Source: Larkinella rosea (lineage in GTDB: Bacteria > Bacteroidota > Bacteroidia > Cytophagales > Spirosomataceae). From it: a DNA stretch of 64,000 bases. How positions within the stretch are numbered: position 1 is the stretch's first letter; each line of letters begins with the position of its first letter. Location of the stretch: contig NZ_RQJO01000008.1 in assembly GCF_003858635.1 (NCBI RefSeq), positions 1,240,001-1,304,000 on the forward strand, given 5' to 3'. The notes below the pieces were generated by a model. That model made no database searches, was not told where the DNA came from, and worked only from the letters and a program-made list of their open reading frames with translations. The position numbers and the translations under genes were made by a program. Below, in pieces: positions 36,701-45,440 of the stretch.

Positions 36701-37151
36701 GCTCATTACCACGGTCGTCGCCGGGGCGTATACCGGCGTTGCAGACGTACAAATCCAGAAAACCGTCACCATTGACGTCGGCAAATGTGGCTCCGGTGCT
36801 CCAGGCCCGTTTGCCGGCGACGCCCGCTTTCGCGGTGATGTCTTCAAATTCCAGCAGCGCCGAGCCTGCCTTCCCTTTATTGAGATACAGGCGGTTTTCG
36901 CCCATGTTGGAAATCAGGAAAACGTCTGAAAAACCGTCGTTGTTCACATCACCGATGGCAACGCCCCCGCCGTTGTAGAAATTCCGGTAATTAAAAATGT
37001 TGAAATCGGCGTCGTCGACGACGGAATTGGTAAACTGGATGTGGGTATTTTCGGGGAGTAATTTCTCAAAAAGCGGTTCTTCCGATGGCGTGTTCGAAGA
37101 GTGGCAACCCATCAGAATGGTAACAAGTAGACAAAAAACCAGATGGCGCAT
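33789..37151 (-). CDS. FG-GAP/VCBS repeat lipoprotein with ASPIC/UnbV domain (paralogue 2)
   Basis: 1120 residues from the ATG at 37151 (MRHLVFCLLVTILMGC, lipobox Cys16); a TTG two codons earlier is less likely. Same architecture as the downstream paralogue: two blocks of FG-GAP loops (DVNNDGFSDVFL, DYDRDGDLDMYL, DVDGDGDLDLVV) around an ASPIC/UnbV domain (AIGARVFVYQKDN, QQMPNRGFQSSVD). Near-equal length (1120 residues each) and aligned features point to tandem duplication. The last codons (GAATTAAAGGATTAA) resemble the words of element J, as if the repeat reaches into the coding end. Confidence 0.92.
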   Translation of the reverse strand: MRHLVFCLLVTILMGCHSSNTPSEEPLFEKLLPENTHIQFTNSVVDDADFNIFNYRNFYNGGGVAIGDVNNDGFSDVFLISNMGENRLYLNKGKAGSALLEFEDITAKAGVAGKRAWSTGATFADVNGDGFLDLYVCNAGIRPGDDRGNELFINNGIGKDGTVTFTEKAAEYGLDDHGYSTHAAFFDYDRDGDLDMYLLNNSFMPVGKLGYANIRSERDPLGGHKLFRNDGAHFTDVSEKAGIYGSLIGFGLGITIGDVNNDNWLDIYISNDFYERDYLYLNNHDGTFRESVKDAMPHLSLSSMGADVADVNNDGRLDIFVTDMLPGNDRRLKKTGAYENYDLQEIKLSRDFHYQYMQNMLHLNQGNETNSGKTTIPLFSDVARFSGVHATDWSWGALIFDMDNDGRKDIFVANGIAKDVTDQDFIHFLADRENMAQIARQRAFNFKEFLDKAPSEPIPNYAFKNEGQLKFTNKAASWGLGEPNFSNGAAYGDLDNDGDLDLVVNNVNSPVSVFKNTSVERNKTNYLRVKLVGEAKNRNAIGARVFVYQKDNMQVLQQMPNRGFQSSVDLNLLFGLGTDSGIDSVTVVWPNDRMQTLRQPKANQLLTLNQQSATGFWKSQKPPTALFQDITVSSGLNYTHEESQFVDYNRDPLLKQMLSTGGPAMATGDINGDGLDDVFFGSSFGKPHGLFVQQANGHFVDKTPAVLRQDVTYEAVDAVFFDADGDNDLDLYVVSGSNEFEPEAEELLDRLYINDGKGGFVRDERLPNLKASGSCVAAADFDHDGDTDLFIGTRLTPGQYGLNPASYLLTNDGSGNFKNYTKRYMPDVGQLGMVTDASWADLNGDGFPELVVVGDWMPVTVFQNQRGRLVNPQTVKLPNSTTPASGWWNCIKPGDVDGDGDLDLVVGNLGLNSRIKATEKIPAELYTADFDQNGSLEQIINCADETGTLYPMVLKQDLQKEMPGIKKKYIKFTDYAGKKLNEILDEKQLQSAVVQRAYTGESAMLLNNGKGELTLQPLPKEAQFSPICGIEISDLNGDQKPDLVLTGNFYDVLPEIGRYDASYGLVLLGKGKNGWEPLSPTASGFIVHGQVRHLARLKQGQFVAVKNNDKVQVLELELKD

Positions 37152-37263
37152 GTACAATAACCTACGGTCAGATCAAGCCTTAAAGATACTTAATAAATTG
37201 CTTTTAAGTAGCGGTTTTATCCCATCGAAAAACCATTCTGTGCCGGATTTGAGGCCGGTAAAA

Positions 37264-37295
37264 CTGAAAAAGCCCGGAGACCCGGGCTTTTTCAG
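37264..37295 (-). terminator. Rho-independent terminator after susD
   Basis: Perfect 14-bp stem CTGAAAAAGCCCGG/CCGGGCTTTTTCAG with a 4-nt loop and T-rich sequence after it on the minus strand. It lies 16 bp past the susD stop, so it separates susCD from the FG-GAP genes, at least partly. Confidence 0.9.
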
Positions 37296-37310
37296 GAAAA
37301 GTCATTTTTA

Positions 37311-38792
37311 TTAGTTGTAGCCCGGATTTTGCTTCAAGTTCGGGTTCAACGAAATCTGATCTTTCGGAATCGGGAATAACGTCCGGTAAGCTTCCGAAGC
37401 GGGTTTGAAACGCCAGGCTTTGGTAAACTGCCCGAATCGGATCAAATCCTGACGGCGGTGGTATTCCCACGCCAGCTCGCGGCCCCGCTCGGCCAGAATC
37501 TCGTCCAGCGTCAATTGAGCCGCCGTGTAATCCGGTACGCCCGCCCGTTTCCGGATAATATTGAAATCCGCTAACGCATCGGCCACTTTGCCCAGTCGGA
37601 AATTGGCTTCCCCGCGCATCAGGTAAACATCGCCCAGGCGGTAAACCACGAAATCGTTGCTTTGGTCGTTGGTGGTGTTGTTCTTCTGAATCTCGTATTT
37701 CTGACTCCGGGCTCCGGCCAAACGGCCAGCCGGCCCGGCCGCCATTTCGAAAGCCGGAACTTCCGGCGTGATGACCATCGGAACACCGTCGTCGTCCATT
37801 GCCTTGCCCGTAGCGTCATATTGCTGACCCACAATCCACATTTTCTTCCGCAAATCCTGCGCTGTGAACGAGTTGTAAAACTCGGTTACGGTGGCAAAAC
37901 CGTTCCAGGGTGCGGCTGGCAGGTTGTAGGTCAACTGGTGCTTGTAGTGGAGAGTTGCCATCTGAATATTGAATCCTCCTTTTTTCGAGTTATCGAAAGG
38001 GGTCGCCAGAATGATTTCAGGCGAGTTCTGGTTCTGCACCTTGAAGTTGTCCAGCAAATCGGCCGTTAGCGAAAACTTGCCCGACTTGATAATACTGTCG
38101 CAACGGGTAACCGCATCTGCCCAGCGGGCCGTGCCGGTATAAACCTGCGCATTCAGGTACATCTTGGCCAGAATCATGTTGACAACCTGTCGGTTAAACC
38201 GGCCATAATAAGCTCCGCCCACGGTTGAACTCAGCTTGGGATATACTTCCAGCAATTCTTTCTCGATCCAGGTAAAGACCTCCGTGCGGTTCTTTTGGGC
38301 AGGAGCCGTTGTACCGACCTGATCGGCAATGATCACATTGCCAAACATATCCATTGCCTTGTAATGGAAGAACGCGCGCAGGGCCCGTAGCTCGGCTTTC
38401 ACCCCTTCGTCGGTAATGGAGCCCAACTGCTGGTTGATGGAGGTGATGTTGTTGTAACACCAGGTCCAGGGACCGTTGAACTGCCCATTGTCGGTTGTTG
38501 GGTCCCAGGTGTGCGTATAAAGCCGTTTCCAGTTATCGCCATCCTTCCAGTCACCACCGCGGGTCGGAACAATCTGTTCGTCCGTCACGGCGTTTAGGTT
38601 CGTACTATTGCCGTAATAATCGGCCAGACCGCTGTAGAGCGGGCCGATCAAAGCCGCCTGCTGAGCCGCCGTGCTTCCGAACTGATCGGTCGGAATAACG
38701 TCGTAGGTTTTTTCGTCAAGGTTCGTACAGGCTTGTCCTGCCAGCAGCAGAACCAGACAGACACCCCAAACTCGTATGGTTGAATTAAACAT
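37311..38792 (-). CDS. SusD/RagB family outer-membrane lipoprotein
   Basis: 493 residues. The signal peptide ends in a lipobox (LLLAGQAC). The SusD fold is seen in EKTYDVIPTDQFG near the N-terminus, tetratrico-type helices (ELRALRAFFHYKAMDMFGNV), and the C-terminal RagB/SusD part (VYRLGDVYLMRGEANFRLGK, LDEILAERGRELAWEYHRRQ). It caps the SusC channel and captures the nutrient. It lies 31 bp after susC. The substrate class cannot be told; no glycoside hydrolase is nearby. Confidence 0.95.
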   Translation of the reverse strand: MFNSTIRVWGVCLVLLLAGQACTNLDEKTYDVIPTDQFGSTAAQQAALIGPLYSGLADYYGNSTNLNAVTDEQIVPTRGGDWKDGDNWKRLYTHTWDPTTDNGQFNGPWTWCYNNITSINQQLGSITDEGVKAELRALRAFFHYKAMDMFGNVIIADQVGTTAPAQKNRTEVFTWIEKELLEVYPKLSSTVGGAYYGRFNRQVVNMILAKMYLNAQVYTGTARWADAVTRCDSIIKSGKFSLTADLLDNFKVQNQNSPEIILATPFDNSKKGGFNIQMATLHYKHQLTYNLPAAPWNGFATVTEFYNSFTAQDLRKKMWIVGQQYDATGKAMDDDGVPMVITPEVPAFEMAAGPAGRLAGARSQKYEIQKNNTTNDQSNDFVVYRLGDVYLMRGEANFRLGKVADALADFNIIRKRAGVPDYTAAQLTLDEILAERGRELAWEYHRRQDLIRFGQFTKAWRFKPASEAYRTLFPIPKDQISLNPNLKQNPGYN

Positions 38793-38823
38793 CTTGTAGT
38801 TGATAGTTAGTTGATTACAACGA

Positions 38824-41800
38824 TCAGAACGTTAGGTTGACACCCAGTTGGAACGACCGTGTCTTCGGATAAATATTGCTAAAGTCCATCCCGATGTTGT
38901 TGGGAGCCTGACTTTCGTTTTGCAAATCCGCTTTTACCTGAAGCTCTGGATCGACGCCTTTGTACTTCGTAATGGTGAACAGGTTGTTACCACCAATGTA
39001 GATTCGGGCCGCCTGCAGGTACTTACTGGCGGTCTTGAAGTTGTAGCCGATTTGCCAGTTGTCCAGACGGGCATAGGAGCCGTTTTCCAGCCAGTACGTC
39101 GACAGCACGTTGGTTCCGTAATCTTTCGGTAGATCCGCTACGCCATTTAGCATGTTCGTTTCCAGGATAGAGCCCGGAATCATCAGGTTCGAACGCAGGT
39201 TGTTCAGGATTTTATTGCCGAACGAACCCCGGATCTGAAAACTCAGGTCAAATCCTTTGTACGAAAAGTTGTTGATGAACGACGCGGTCAGGAAGGGTTG
39301 TGGATTGCCCTGCGAAACCGGATTTTGACCGGCAATTCCGGCGGCAGCATCGGCCTTGCTTACGTCGGTGGTTGGCTGATCGCCCGAACCCGGTTTCAGC
39401 AGCACTTTGCCATCGGCCGTGTAGCTCACAAACGTTGGTACGTTGTTGAACTCACCCAGCGGACGACCCGGCCACAAATACGAGGCAAACACATCCGATA
39501 AACCACGGCCACCAAAGGAATTGAATCGAATCAGACCCGAGTCGAATTCAGCGCTTTTCAAGTTAACAATGGTGTTTTTGTTATAAGCACCAACGATGCG
39601 GGATGTCCAGTTGAAGTCGCCTTTCTGAATGATATCACCCCCGAACGAAAGTTCGATTCCCCGGTTTCGCATGGTTCCGACGTTGGCCCAGATAAAGTTC
39701 GTGAAGTATTTAACCCCATCGGCCGGTACCGAATACCGGTACAGCATGTCTTTGGTCGTCTTGTTATAGACTTCCAGCGTTCCCGAGAATCGTCCGTTCA
39801 GCAACTGGAAGTCCAGCCCCAGATTGGCGGTGGTCAACACTTCCCATTTCAGGTTTGGATTGGCATTTTGCGTAATCCCGTAACCCGGCAGGAAGTCGGC
39901 CACGCTGCCATCGTAGTAGGTTCCTTTCTGACCATACAATTGGAGCGACTGATACGGTTTCAGGCCTTCGGAGTTCCCGGTTTGTCCCCAGCCTGCCCGC
40001 AGTTTCAGGTAGTTCAGCGTGGTTGATTTCGGGAAGAAGTCTTCGTTCGTCAGGGTCCAGCCCGCACCGACCGATGGGAAAAGCCCCCATTTGTTGTTGG
40101 CCCCAAACTTCGAACTACCATCGCGCCGTAAAGTGGCCGTGACGTTATATTTGTCGTTCATGTTCAGCGTAGCCCGGCCAAAGAACGAAGCCAGCGTGGT
40201 GGCGTTGCGGTACGAAGTCGCGTAGTTGGACGCCGGACTCAGCAGCGTACCCGCGCCCAGACCCAGGTTGTTGTACGACAGTGAACTGGTCAGGAATTGG
40301 GTGTTCCGGGCCTGGAAACCGTCATAAACGATGTTCTGATACGAATAACCGCCCAGCACTGAGAAGTTGCTGTTGTTTTGACCAAACGATTTATTGTAGG
40401 TCGCGGTCAGTTCGAGCAGTTTGTTGTTGGTTTGATCCATCTTCCGGTAGGATTCGCCGTTTGCTGACTGGAAAGCTTTGATCGCCCGGTCGCGGGAGCG
40501 GCTCTCGTCGGTATTTTCGTTCTGGAAAGCACCATTAACCCCTAATGTCAGTCCGTCGATCACCTCGTAGCGCAGGTTGACGCCCCCGATCAGTAACCGC
40601 TTTTGCTGGTCAAATTTCTGGTTGTTGATCATACCAACCGGGTTGGCAAGGTCAAAACTACCCCCCACTTCATAATACCCGCCCACGTTGTTGGCACCGG
40701 TTGGATCGACGACGGGTAGTGTCGGCAGAAAGGTAACCGCCCGGGCGATGATGCCATCGTCGTTCAGTTTGGAGTTGGTGTTGGTCACCGACAGGTTATA
40801 CTGGATGTTCAGCCGGTTATCCAATGCCTTCTGATCGAGGTTGATACGGGCCGTAACCCGGTCAAACCCCGTGTTTTTGATGATCCCGTTACGACCAATG
40901 TAATTCAGTGATCCGCGGTAACTGAAAGCCGGAGAGCCGCCCGAAATAGCCAGATCATGGTTGGTTGTTACGCCGGTCCGGGTAATTTCTTTCACCCAGT
41001 CCGTATCGTAGTTGCCTGCCGGAAACCGGATTCGGTCACCGGTTACCGCAGATGCACCCTTAATTTTGGTTACCGCATCGCGATAGCCCTGAGCATCCAG
41101 CAGATCAAGCCGTTTAGAGATAGTTTCAACACCCACATAATTGTTGAACGTAATCGTGGTTTTGCCCGATTTACCACGCTTGGTGGTCACGATAATTACC
41201 CCGTTGGCAGCCCGGGAACCATAAATGGCGGCTGCCGACGCATCTTTCAACACGTCCATCGATTCGATATCCGTTGGTGACACCGTCTGGATCGGAACGC
41301 CGATGACGCCATCGACCACATACAACGGATCGCTGCCGCCCGCCAGTGACGTATAACCCCGCAAACGCACGGTTGGCGCCTGGTTCGGATCGCCCGAAGG
41401 CATCGTAATGACCAGACCGGCTACTTTACCCTGAATGGCTTGCAATGGATTTGGAACGATACCGGGGTTGAATTCCTTGGCGGTAACCTGCTGCACCGAA
41501 CCGGTCAGGTCTTTGCGTTTCGCCGTGCCATACCCCACAACAACGACTTCTTCCAGCGATTTGGTATCGGAAGTCAAAGCCGCATCGACTACCGAACGGT
41601 TTCCTACGGCAATTTCCTGGTTCTGCAACCCGATGAAACTAAAAACCAGGGTAGCGTTGTCGGGAACATTGGTGAGGGAATACTTGCCCTCGGCATCGGT
41701 GTTGGTACCACGGGTCGTTCCTTTCAACTGGACCGTTACCCCCGGTAGCGGCGCTTTGTCTTCTGATGAAGTGACGGTACCGGTTACGGTCCGATCCTGT

Positions 41801-41955
41801 GCAAAAGCCTGGCTTAAGCTCAGGCATAAAATGAACGTAAAAGAGAACAGAAAGGCCGGAAAATAAGCGCTCCGGTTGGCCTGAGTTGCCCGCAGCGATA
41901 CAGACCGACTTACCTCTTTACGTCCATGATTGAATCCGATAAAGCGGTTCATCAT
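38824..41955 (-). CDS. SusC/RagA TonB-linked outer-membrane protein (no STN domain)
   Basis: 1043 residues. A long signal peptide (hydrophobic core AFLFSFTFILCLSLSQAFA) is followed by a CarboxypepD-regulatory-like domain (GTVTSSEDKAPLPGVTVQLK), the TonB box region (EEVVVVGYGTAKRKDLTGSV), the plug (AIYGSRAANGVIIVTTKRGK) and a long beta-barrel ending YPKTRSFQLGVNLTF with a terminal aromatic. There is no STN domain, and no sigma/FecR pair is adjacent, so it is not expected to signal. Two ATGs (41955, 41952) are possible starts. It forms the import channel with SusD. Confidence 0.96.
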   Translation of the reverse strand: MMNRFIGFNHGRKEVSRSVSLRATQANRSAYFPAFLFSFTFILCLSLSQAFAQDRTVTGTVTSSEDKAPLPGVTVQLKGTTRGTNTDAEGKYSLTNVPDNATLVFSFIGLQNQEIAVGNRSVVDAALTSDTKSLEEVVVVGYGTAKRKDLTGSVQQVTAKEFNPGIVPNPLQAIQGKVAGLVITMPSGDPNQAPTVRLRGYTSLAGGSDPLYVVDGVIGVPIQTVSPTDIESMDVLKDASAAAIYGSRAANGVIIVTTKRGKSGKTTITFNNYVGVETISKRLDLLDAQGYRDAVTKIKGASAVTGDRIRFPAGNYDTDWVKEITRTGVTTNHDLAISGGSPAFSYRGSLNYIGRNGIIKNTGFDRVTARINLDQKALDNRLNIQYNLSVTNTNSKLNDDGIIARAVTFLPTLPVVDPTGANNVGGYYEVGGSFDLANPVGMINNQKFDQQKRLLIGGVNLRYEVIDGLTLGVNGAFQNENTDESRSRDRAIKAFQSANGESYRKMDQTNNKLLELTATYNKSFGQNNSNFSVLGGYSYQNIVYDGFQARNTQFLTSSLSYNNLGLGAGTLLSPASNYATSYRNATTLASFFGRATLNMNDKYNVTATLRRDGSSKFGANNKWGLFPSVGAGWTLTNEDFFPKSTTLNYLKLRAGWGQTGNSEGLKPYQSLQLYGQKGTYYDGSVADFLPGYGITQNANPNLKWEVLTTANLGLDFQLLNGRFSGTLEVYNKTTKDMLYRYSVPADGVKYFTNFIWANVGTMRNRGIELSFGGDIIQKGDFNWTSRIVGAYNKNTIVNLKSAEFDSGLIRFNSFGGRGLSDVFASYLWPGRPLGEFNNVPTFVSYTADGKVLLKPGSGDQPTTDVSKADAAAGIAGQNPVSQGNPQPFLTASFINNFSYKGFDLSFQIRGSFGNKILNNLRSNLMIPGSILETNMLNGVADLPKDYGTNVLSTYWLENGSYARLDNWQIGYNFKTASKYLQAARIYIGGNNLFTITKYKGVDPELQVKADLQNESQAPNNIGMDFSNIYPKTRSFQLGVNLTF

Positions 41956-42498
41956 AGGTTAACTGTTAGAATAGGTGAAATGAAAGACGCAGGCAGAGTC
42001 AGTAATCAGGTGAATAAAAATAACGGTACATATAACCCCCCAAACGGTAGCCAATCGGTGAATTTGCGGTTCGTTTAGTGGAATGTTCCTACGGTTGGGT
42101 ACTTACGTATATAGAATCGTGCCGGTATTTTATAGAACATAATTATGATCTGCTGAAGCAAATTACAATAATTAAACTGTATAATACAATGATGAAAACC
42201 CTAAAATTATTCAAGTGTTTATTTTTGTAATTAAATAGAGGAAAGGATACCAAAAAAAAGAGAGTGAAAAAGGGAAGTTAACGGTCAGGGAATGGAGCTC
42301 GTTTAAAGGCTAAAGCCTTAATTATTAACCTATTTTGCTGGTATCCTTTTTAATGAAAAATTGTACTTTTTAAACACAGGCGGATGTCTGGTATTTGACG
42401 GTTTCGGCTGCGATACTGGAAAAATGTGTACCTTTAAGGTCGGGTACTGTTAAAATTTTTGCGAACCCAATTTGATTCGGTCTTGGACGAAGACTCTT
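41956..42498. other. Divergent intergenic region with long-range inverted repeat
   Basis: 543 bp between susC (minus) and the dehydrogenase gene (plus), AT-rich and without a gene. AAAGGATACCA (42242-42252) and TGGTATCCTTT (42339-42349) form a perfect 11-bp long-range stem that encloses smaller repeats (AGGCTAAAGCCT near 42307). A -7-like TACCTTTA lies at 42430-42437, about 60 bp upstream of the dehydrogenase ATG. No matching element was found for susC. Confidence 0.5.
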
Positions 42499-45438
42499 AT
42501 GGTCAATCAGGATAAATTACAACAGCTTTCAACGCAGTTAGACGGTGAGCTTTACACCGATTTCACCCAACGTACACTTTATGCCACCGATGCTTCCGCT
42601 TACCGTGAAATGCCGCTGGCGGTCGCCATTCCGAAGTCGATCGACGATCTGAAGCGACTCATTGGTTTTGCCCGTGAAAACCGTACTTCGCTCATTCCGA
42701 GGACGGCCGGAACCTCGCTGGCCGGGCAGGTTGTGGGCAATGGAATTGTCGTCGATGTGTCCAAGAATTTTACCAAAATACTGGAACTGAACGAGCAGGA
42801 ACGCTGGGTGCGCGTTCAGCCCGGTGTGGTGCGCGACGAGCTGAATCTTTTCCTGAAACCATACGGTTTGTTTTTTGGGCCGGAAACTTCGACGGCCAAT
42901 CGGGCCATGATTGGTGGGATGGTTGGGAATAACTCCTGTGGCTCCAACTCGGTGGTGTATCGGTCGACGCGGGAGCATACCCTGTCGGTGAAAGCGCTGC
43001 TGGCCGACGGTAGCGAAGCCGAATTTGGCCGTTTGGCGAACACCGATTTTGGCCAGCTGATCAACGATGGGATGCAGAAAAACGGCAGTGCGACGCTGCT
43101 GGACAAGATTTACCTGAAAACCAACGAAATCCTGGCCAATCCGGAAAATCAAACCGAGATCCGGCGGCAGTTTCCCAAACGGAGCATCGAACGACGGAAT
43201 ACCGGTTATGCGCTGGACGAACTGCTGGAAACGGAGCCATTTACGGAAGGTGCTGACTCGTTTAATTTCTGTAAACTGATTGCCGGTTCGGAAGGGACGC
43301 TCTGTTTTCTGACCGAAATCAAGCTCAATGTCGTGCCGTTGCCTCCCAAAGAACTGGGGCTGGTGTGTGTGCATTTCAACAACGTCGATGAGTCACTACG
43401 GGCCAACCTGATTGCGCTGAACTACCAGCCCCGCGCTGTCGAGTTAATCGATCATTATATTCTGGAGTGTACGAAGGACAACATCGAACAACGCAAAAAC
43501 CGCTTTTTTGTGCAGGGTGATCCGGGTGCGATTCTGGTCGTGGAGTTCGGCGCGGATAACCGGGAAGAAATCGGGCAACGGGCGACGGAAATGGAAGCCG
43601 AAATGCGCGCGGCTGGTCTGGGATATCACTTCCCGGTCTTGTTCGGCGAGGATACCAAGAAAATCTGGACGCTGCGGAAAGCCGGTCTGGGCTTACTGGC
43701 CAACCTTCCGGGCGACGCCAAAGCCGTGGCGGTTATTGAAGATACGGCCATCGATGTGCACGATTTGCCGGATTACATCCGGGATTTCAATGCGGTTTTG
43801 ACCAAACATAGCATGTCGGCGGTGCATTACGCTCACGCCGGTTCGGGCGAAATTCACCTGCGCCCGATCATCAATCTGAAAACGAAGGAAGGCCACCGGC
43901 AATACCGGCTCATTGCCGAAGAAATTGCGCACCTGGTGAAAAAATACGACGGTTCGCTCTCGGGCGAACACGGTGACGGACGGCTGCGGGGTGAGTTTAT
44001 TCCGCTGATGGTCGGCCCGAAAAACTACGAATTGATGCGGGAAATCAAGCAAACCTGGGACCCGTACAACATTTTCAATCCCGGCAAAATCGTCGAAACA
44101 CCGCCGATGGACACGTTTCTGCGGTATGAAGCCGGACAGCAGACGCCCGAGTTCAAGACGTTTTTCCGGTTTCACGACCAGAACGTGTTGCAACATGCCG
44201 AACAGTGCAACGGCTCCGGCGACTGCCGCAAAACCGAGTTGTCGGGTGGTACGATGTGTCCCAGCTACATGGCGACCCGCAACGAAAAAGAAACGACGCG
44301 GGCGCGGGCCAATATCCTCCGCGAAATGCTGACGCTGTCGCCGAAGGAAAACCGGTTCGACCACAAGGAAATTAAGGAGGTGTACGACCTCTGTCTGGCC
44401 TGCAAAGGCTGCAAAGGCGAATGTCCCTCGAACGTCGATGTGGCCAAGTTGAAAATGGAGTTTTTGCAGCATTATCAGGATGCCAACGGCGTACCGGTTC
44501 GCAGCCGGCTGATTGCCAATTTTGCGAGTTTGTCGGGTTTGGCATCGTGGGTGCCCTGGGCATACAATGCGGTTTTGGGGACCGAATCGCTCCGCCGGAT
44601 TGCCAACCGCGTGATCGGTTTTCACCCCGACCGTACCATGCCGCTGCTGCATTCGACGACCTTTCGGAAGTGGGCGAAGGGTGAACAAACTTCTACGCTC
44701 TCGGCCAGAAAAGTCTACCTTTTCTGCGATGAATTTACGAACTACAACGATGTAGAGGTCGGCAAAAAGGCGGTTTTGTTGTTGAAAAAGCTCGGTTATG
44801 ATGTCATTATTCCGGACCATGGTGAGAGTGGGCGGGCGGCTTTGTCGAAAGGGCTATTGCGGCAGGCTAAAAAGCTGGCCGAGAAAAACGTCCGGCTGCT
44901 GAAAGACCTGATTACCATCGAAACGCCCCTGGTGGGCATCGAGCCGTCGGCTATTCTGACGTTCCGGGATGAATACCCGGATCTGGTCGATGAGTCGCTG
45001 GTGGCCGACGCCCGTCGGATTTCCGAAAGCACGCTGACATTTGAAGAATTCATCGCCCGCGAAATCGACAAGGGAGCCATTCCAAAAACCGCCTTCACGA
45101 CCGAAAAACGGCTGATCAAACTGCACGGCCACTGCCAGCAGAAAGCAGTTTCGTCGCTGGTGCCGTCGAAAAAAATGCTGTCGTTGCCCGAAAATTATGA
45201 AGTGCAGCTGATTCCGTCGGGATGCTGCGGGATGGCCGGATCGTTTGGCTACGAAGCGGAACATTACGACGTTTCGATGAAAATTGGCGAACTGGTGCTG
45301 TTTCCGACCGTGCGCAAGCAGGCCGAGGACGTGATTATTGCAGCCGCCGGAACCAGTTGCCGCCACCAGATCAAGGACGGAACCGGTCGGAAGGCCAAAC
45401 ATCCGGCGGAAATCCTTTACGAAGCTTTAGCTATTTGA
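42499..45438 (+). CDS. FAD-linked oxidase / Fe-S fusion dehydrogenase (D-lactate/glycolate type)
   Basis: About 979 residues from the ATG at 42499 (MVNQDKLQQL); an upstream TTG is less likely. The N-terminal FAD-binding type 4 domain has IPRTAGTSLAGQVVGNGIVV and GPETSTANRAMIGGMVGNNS. The FAD-linked oxidase C-terminal part ends with SGEHGDGRLRGEF and YNIFNPGKIV. Then a GlpC/GlcF-like half follows: a first cysteine set in CNGSGDCRK and GGTMCPSY, a second CLACKGCKGECPS, and a CCG-type domain (HGHCQQKA, SGCCGMAGSFGYE). It probably oxidises D-lactate or a related 2-hydroxy acid and feeds quinone. The membrane glycosyltransferase-like gene follows 2 bp later. Confidence 0.92.
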   Translation: MVNQDKLQQLSTQLDGELYTDFTQRTLYATDASAYREMPLAVAIPKSIDDLKRLIGFARENRTSLIPRTAGTSLAGQVVGNGIVVDVSKNFTKILELNEQERWVRVQPGVVRDELNLFLKPYGLFFGPETSTANRAMIGGMVGNNSCGSNSVVYRSTREHTLSVKALLADGSEAEFGRLANTDFGQLINDGMQKNGSATLLDKIYLKTNEILANPENQTEIRRQFPKRSIERRNTGYALDELLETEPFTEGADSFNFCKLIAGSEGTLCFLTEIKLNVVPLPPKELGLVCVHFNNVDESLRANLIALNYQPRAVELIDHYILECTKDNIEQRKNRFFVQGDPGAILVVEFGADNREEIGQRATEMEAEMRAAGLGYHFPVLFGEDTKKIWTLRKAGLGLLANLPGDAKAVAVIEDTAIDVHDLPDYIRDFNAVLTKHSMSAVHYAHAGSGEIHLRPIINLKTKEGHRQYRLIAEEIAHLVKKYDGSLSGEHGDGRLRGEFIPLMVGPKNYELMREIKQTWDPYNIFNPGKIVETPPMDTFLRYEAGQQTPEFKTFFRFHDQNVLQHAEQCNGSGDCRKTELSGGTMCPSYMATRNEKETTRARANILREMLTLSPKENRFDHKEIKEVYDLCLACKGCKGECPSNVDVAKLKMEFLQHYQDANGVPVRSRLIANFASLSGLASWVPWAYNAVLGTESLRRIANRVIGFHPDRTMPLLHSTTFRKWAKGEQTSTLSARKVYLFCDEFTNYNDVEVGKKAVLLLKKLGYDVIIPDHGESGRAALSKGLLRQAKKLAEKNVRLLKDLITIETPLVGIEPSAILTFRDEYPDLVDESLVADARRISESTLTFEEFIAREIDKGAIPKTAFTTEKRLIKLHGHCQQKAVSSLVPSKKMLSLPENYEVQLIPSGCCGMAGSFGYEAEHYDVSMKIGELVLFPTVRKQAEDVIIAAAGTSCRHQIKDGTGRKAKHPAEILYEALAI

Positions 45439-45440
45439 GC

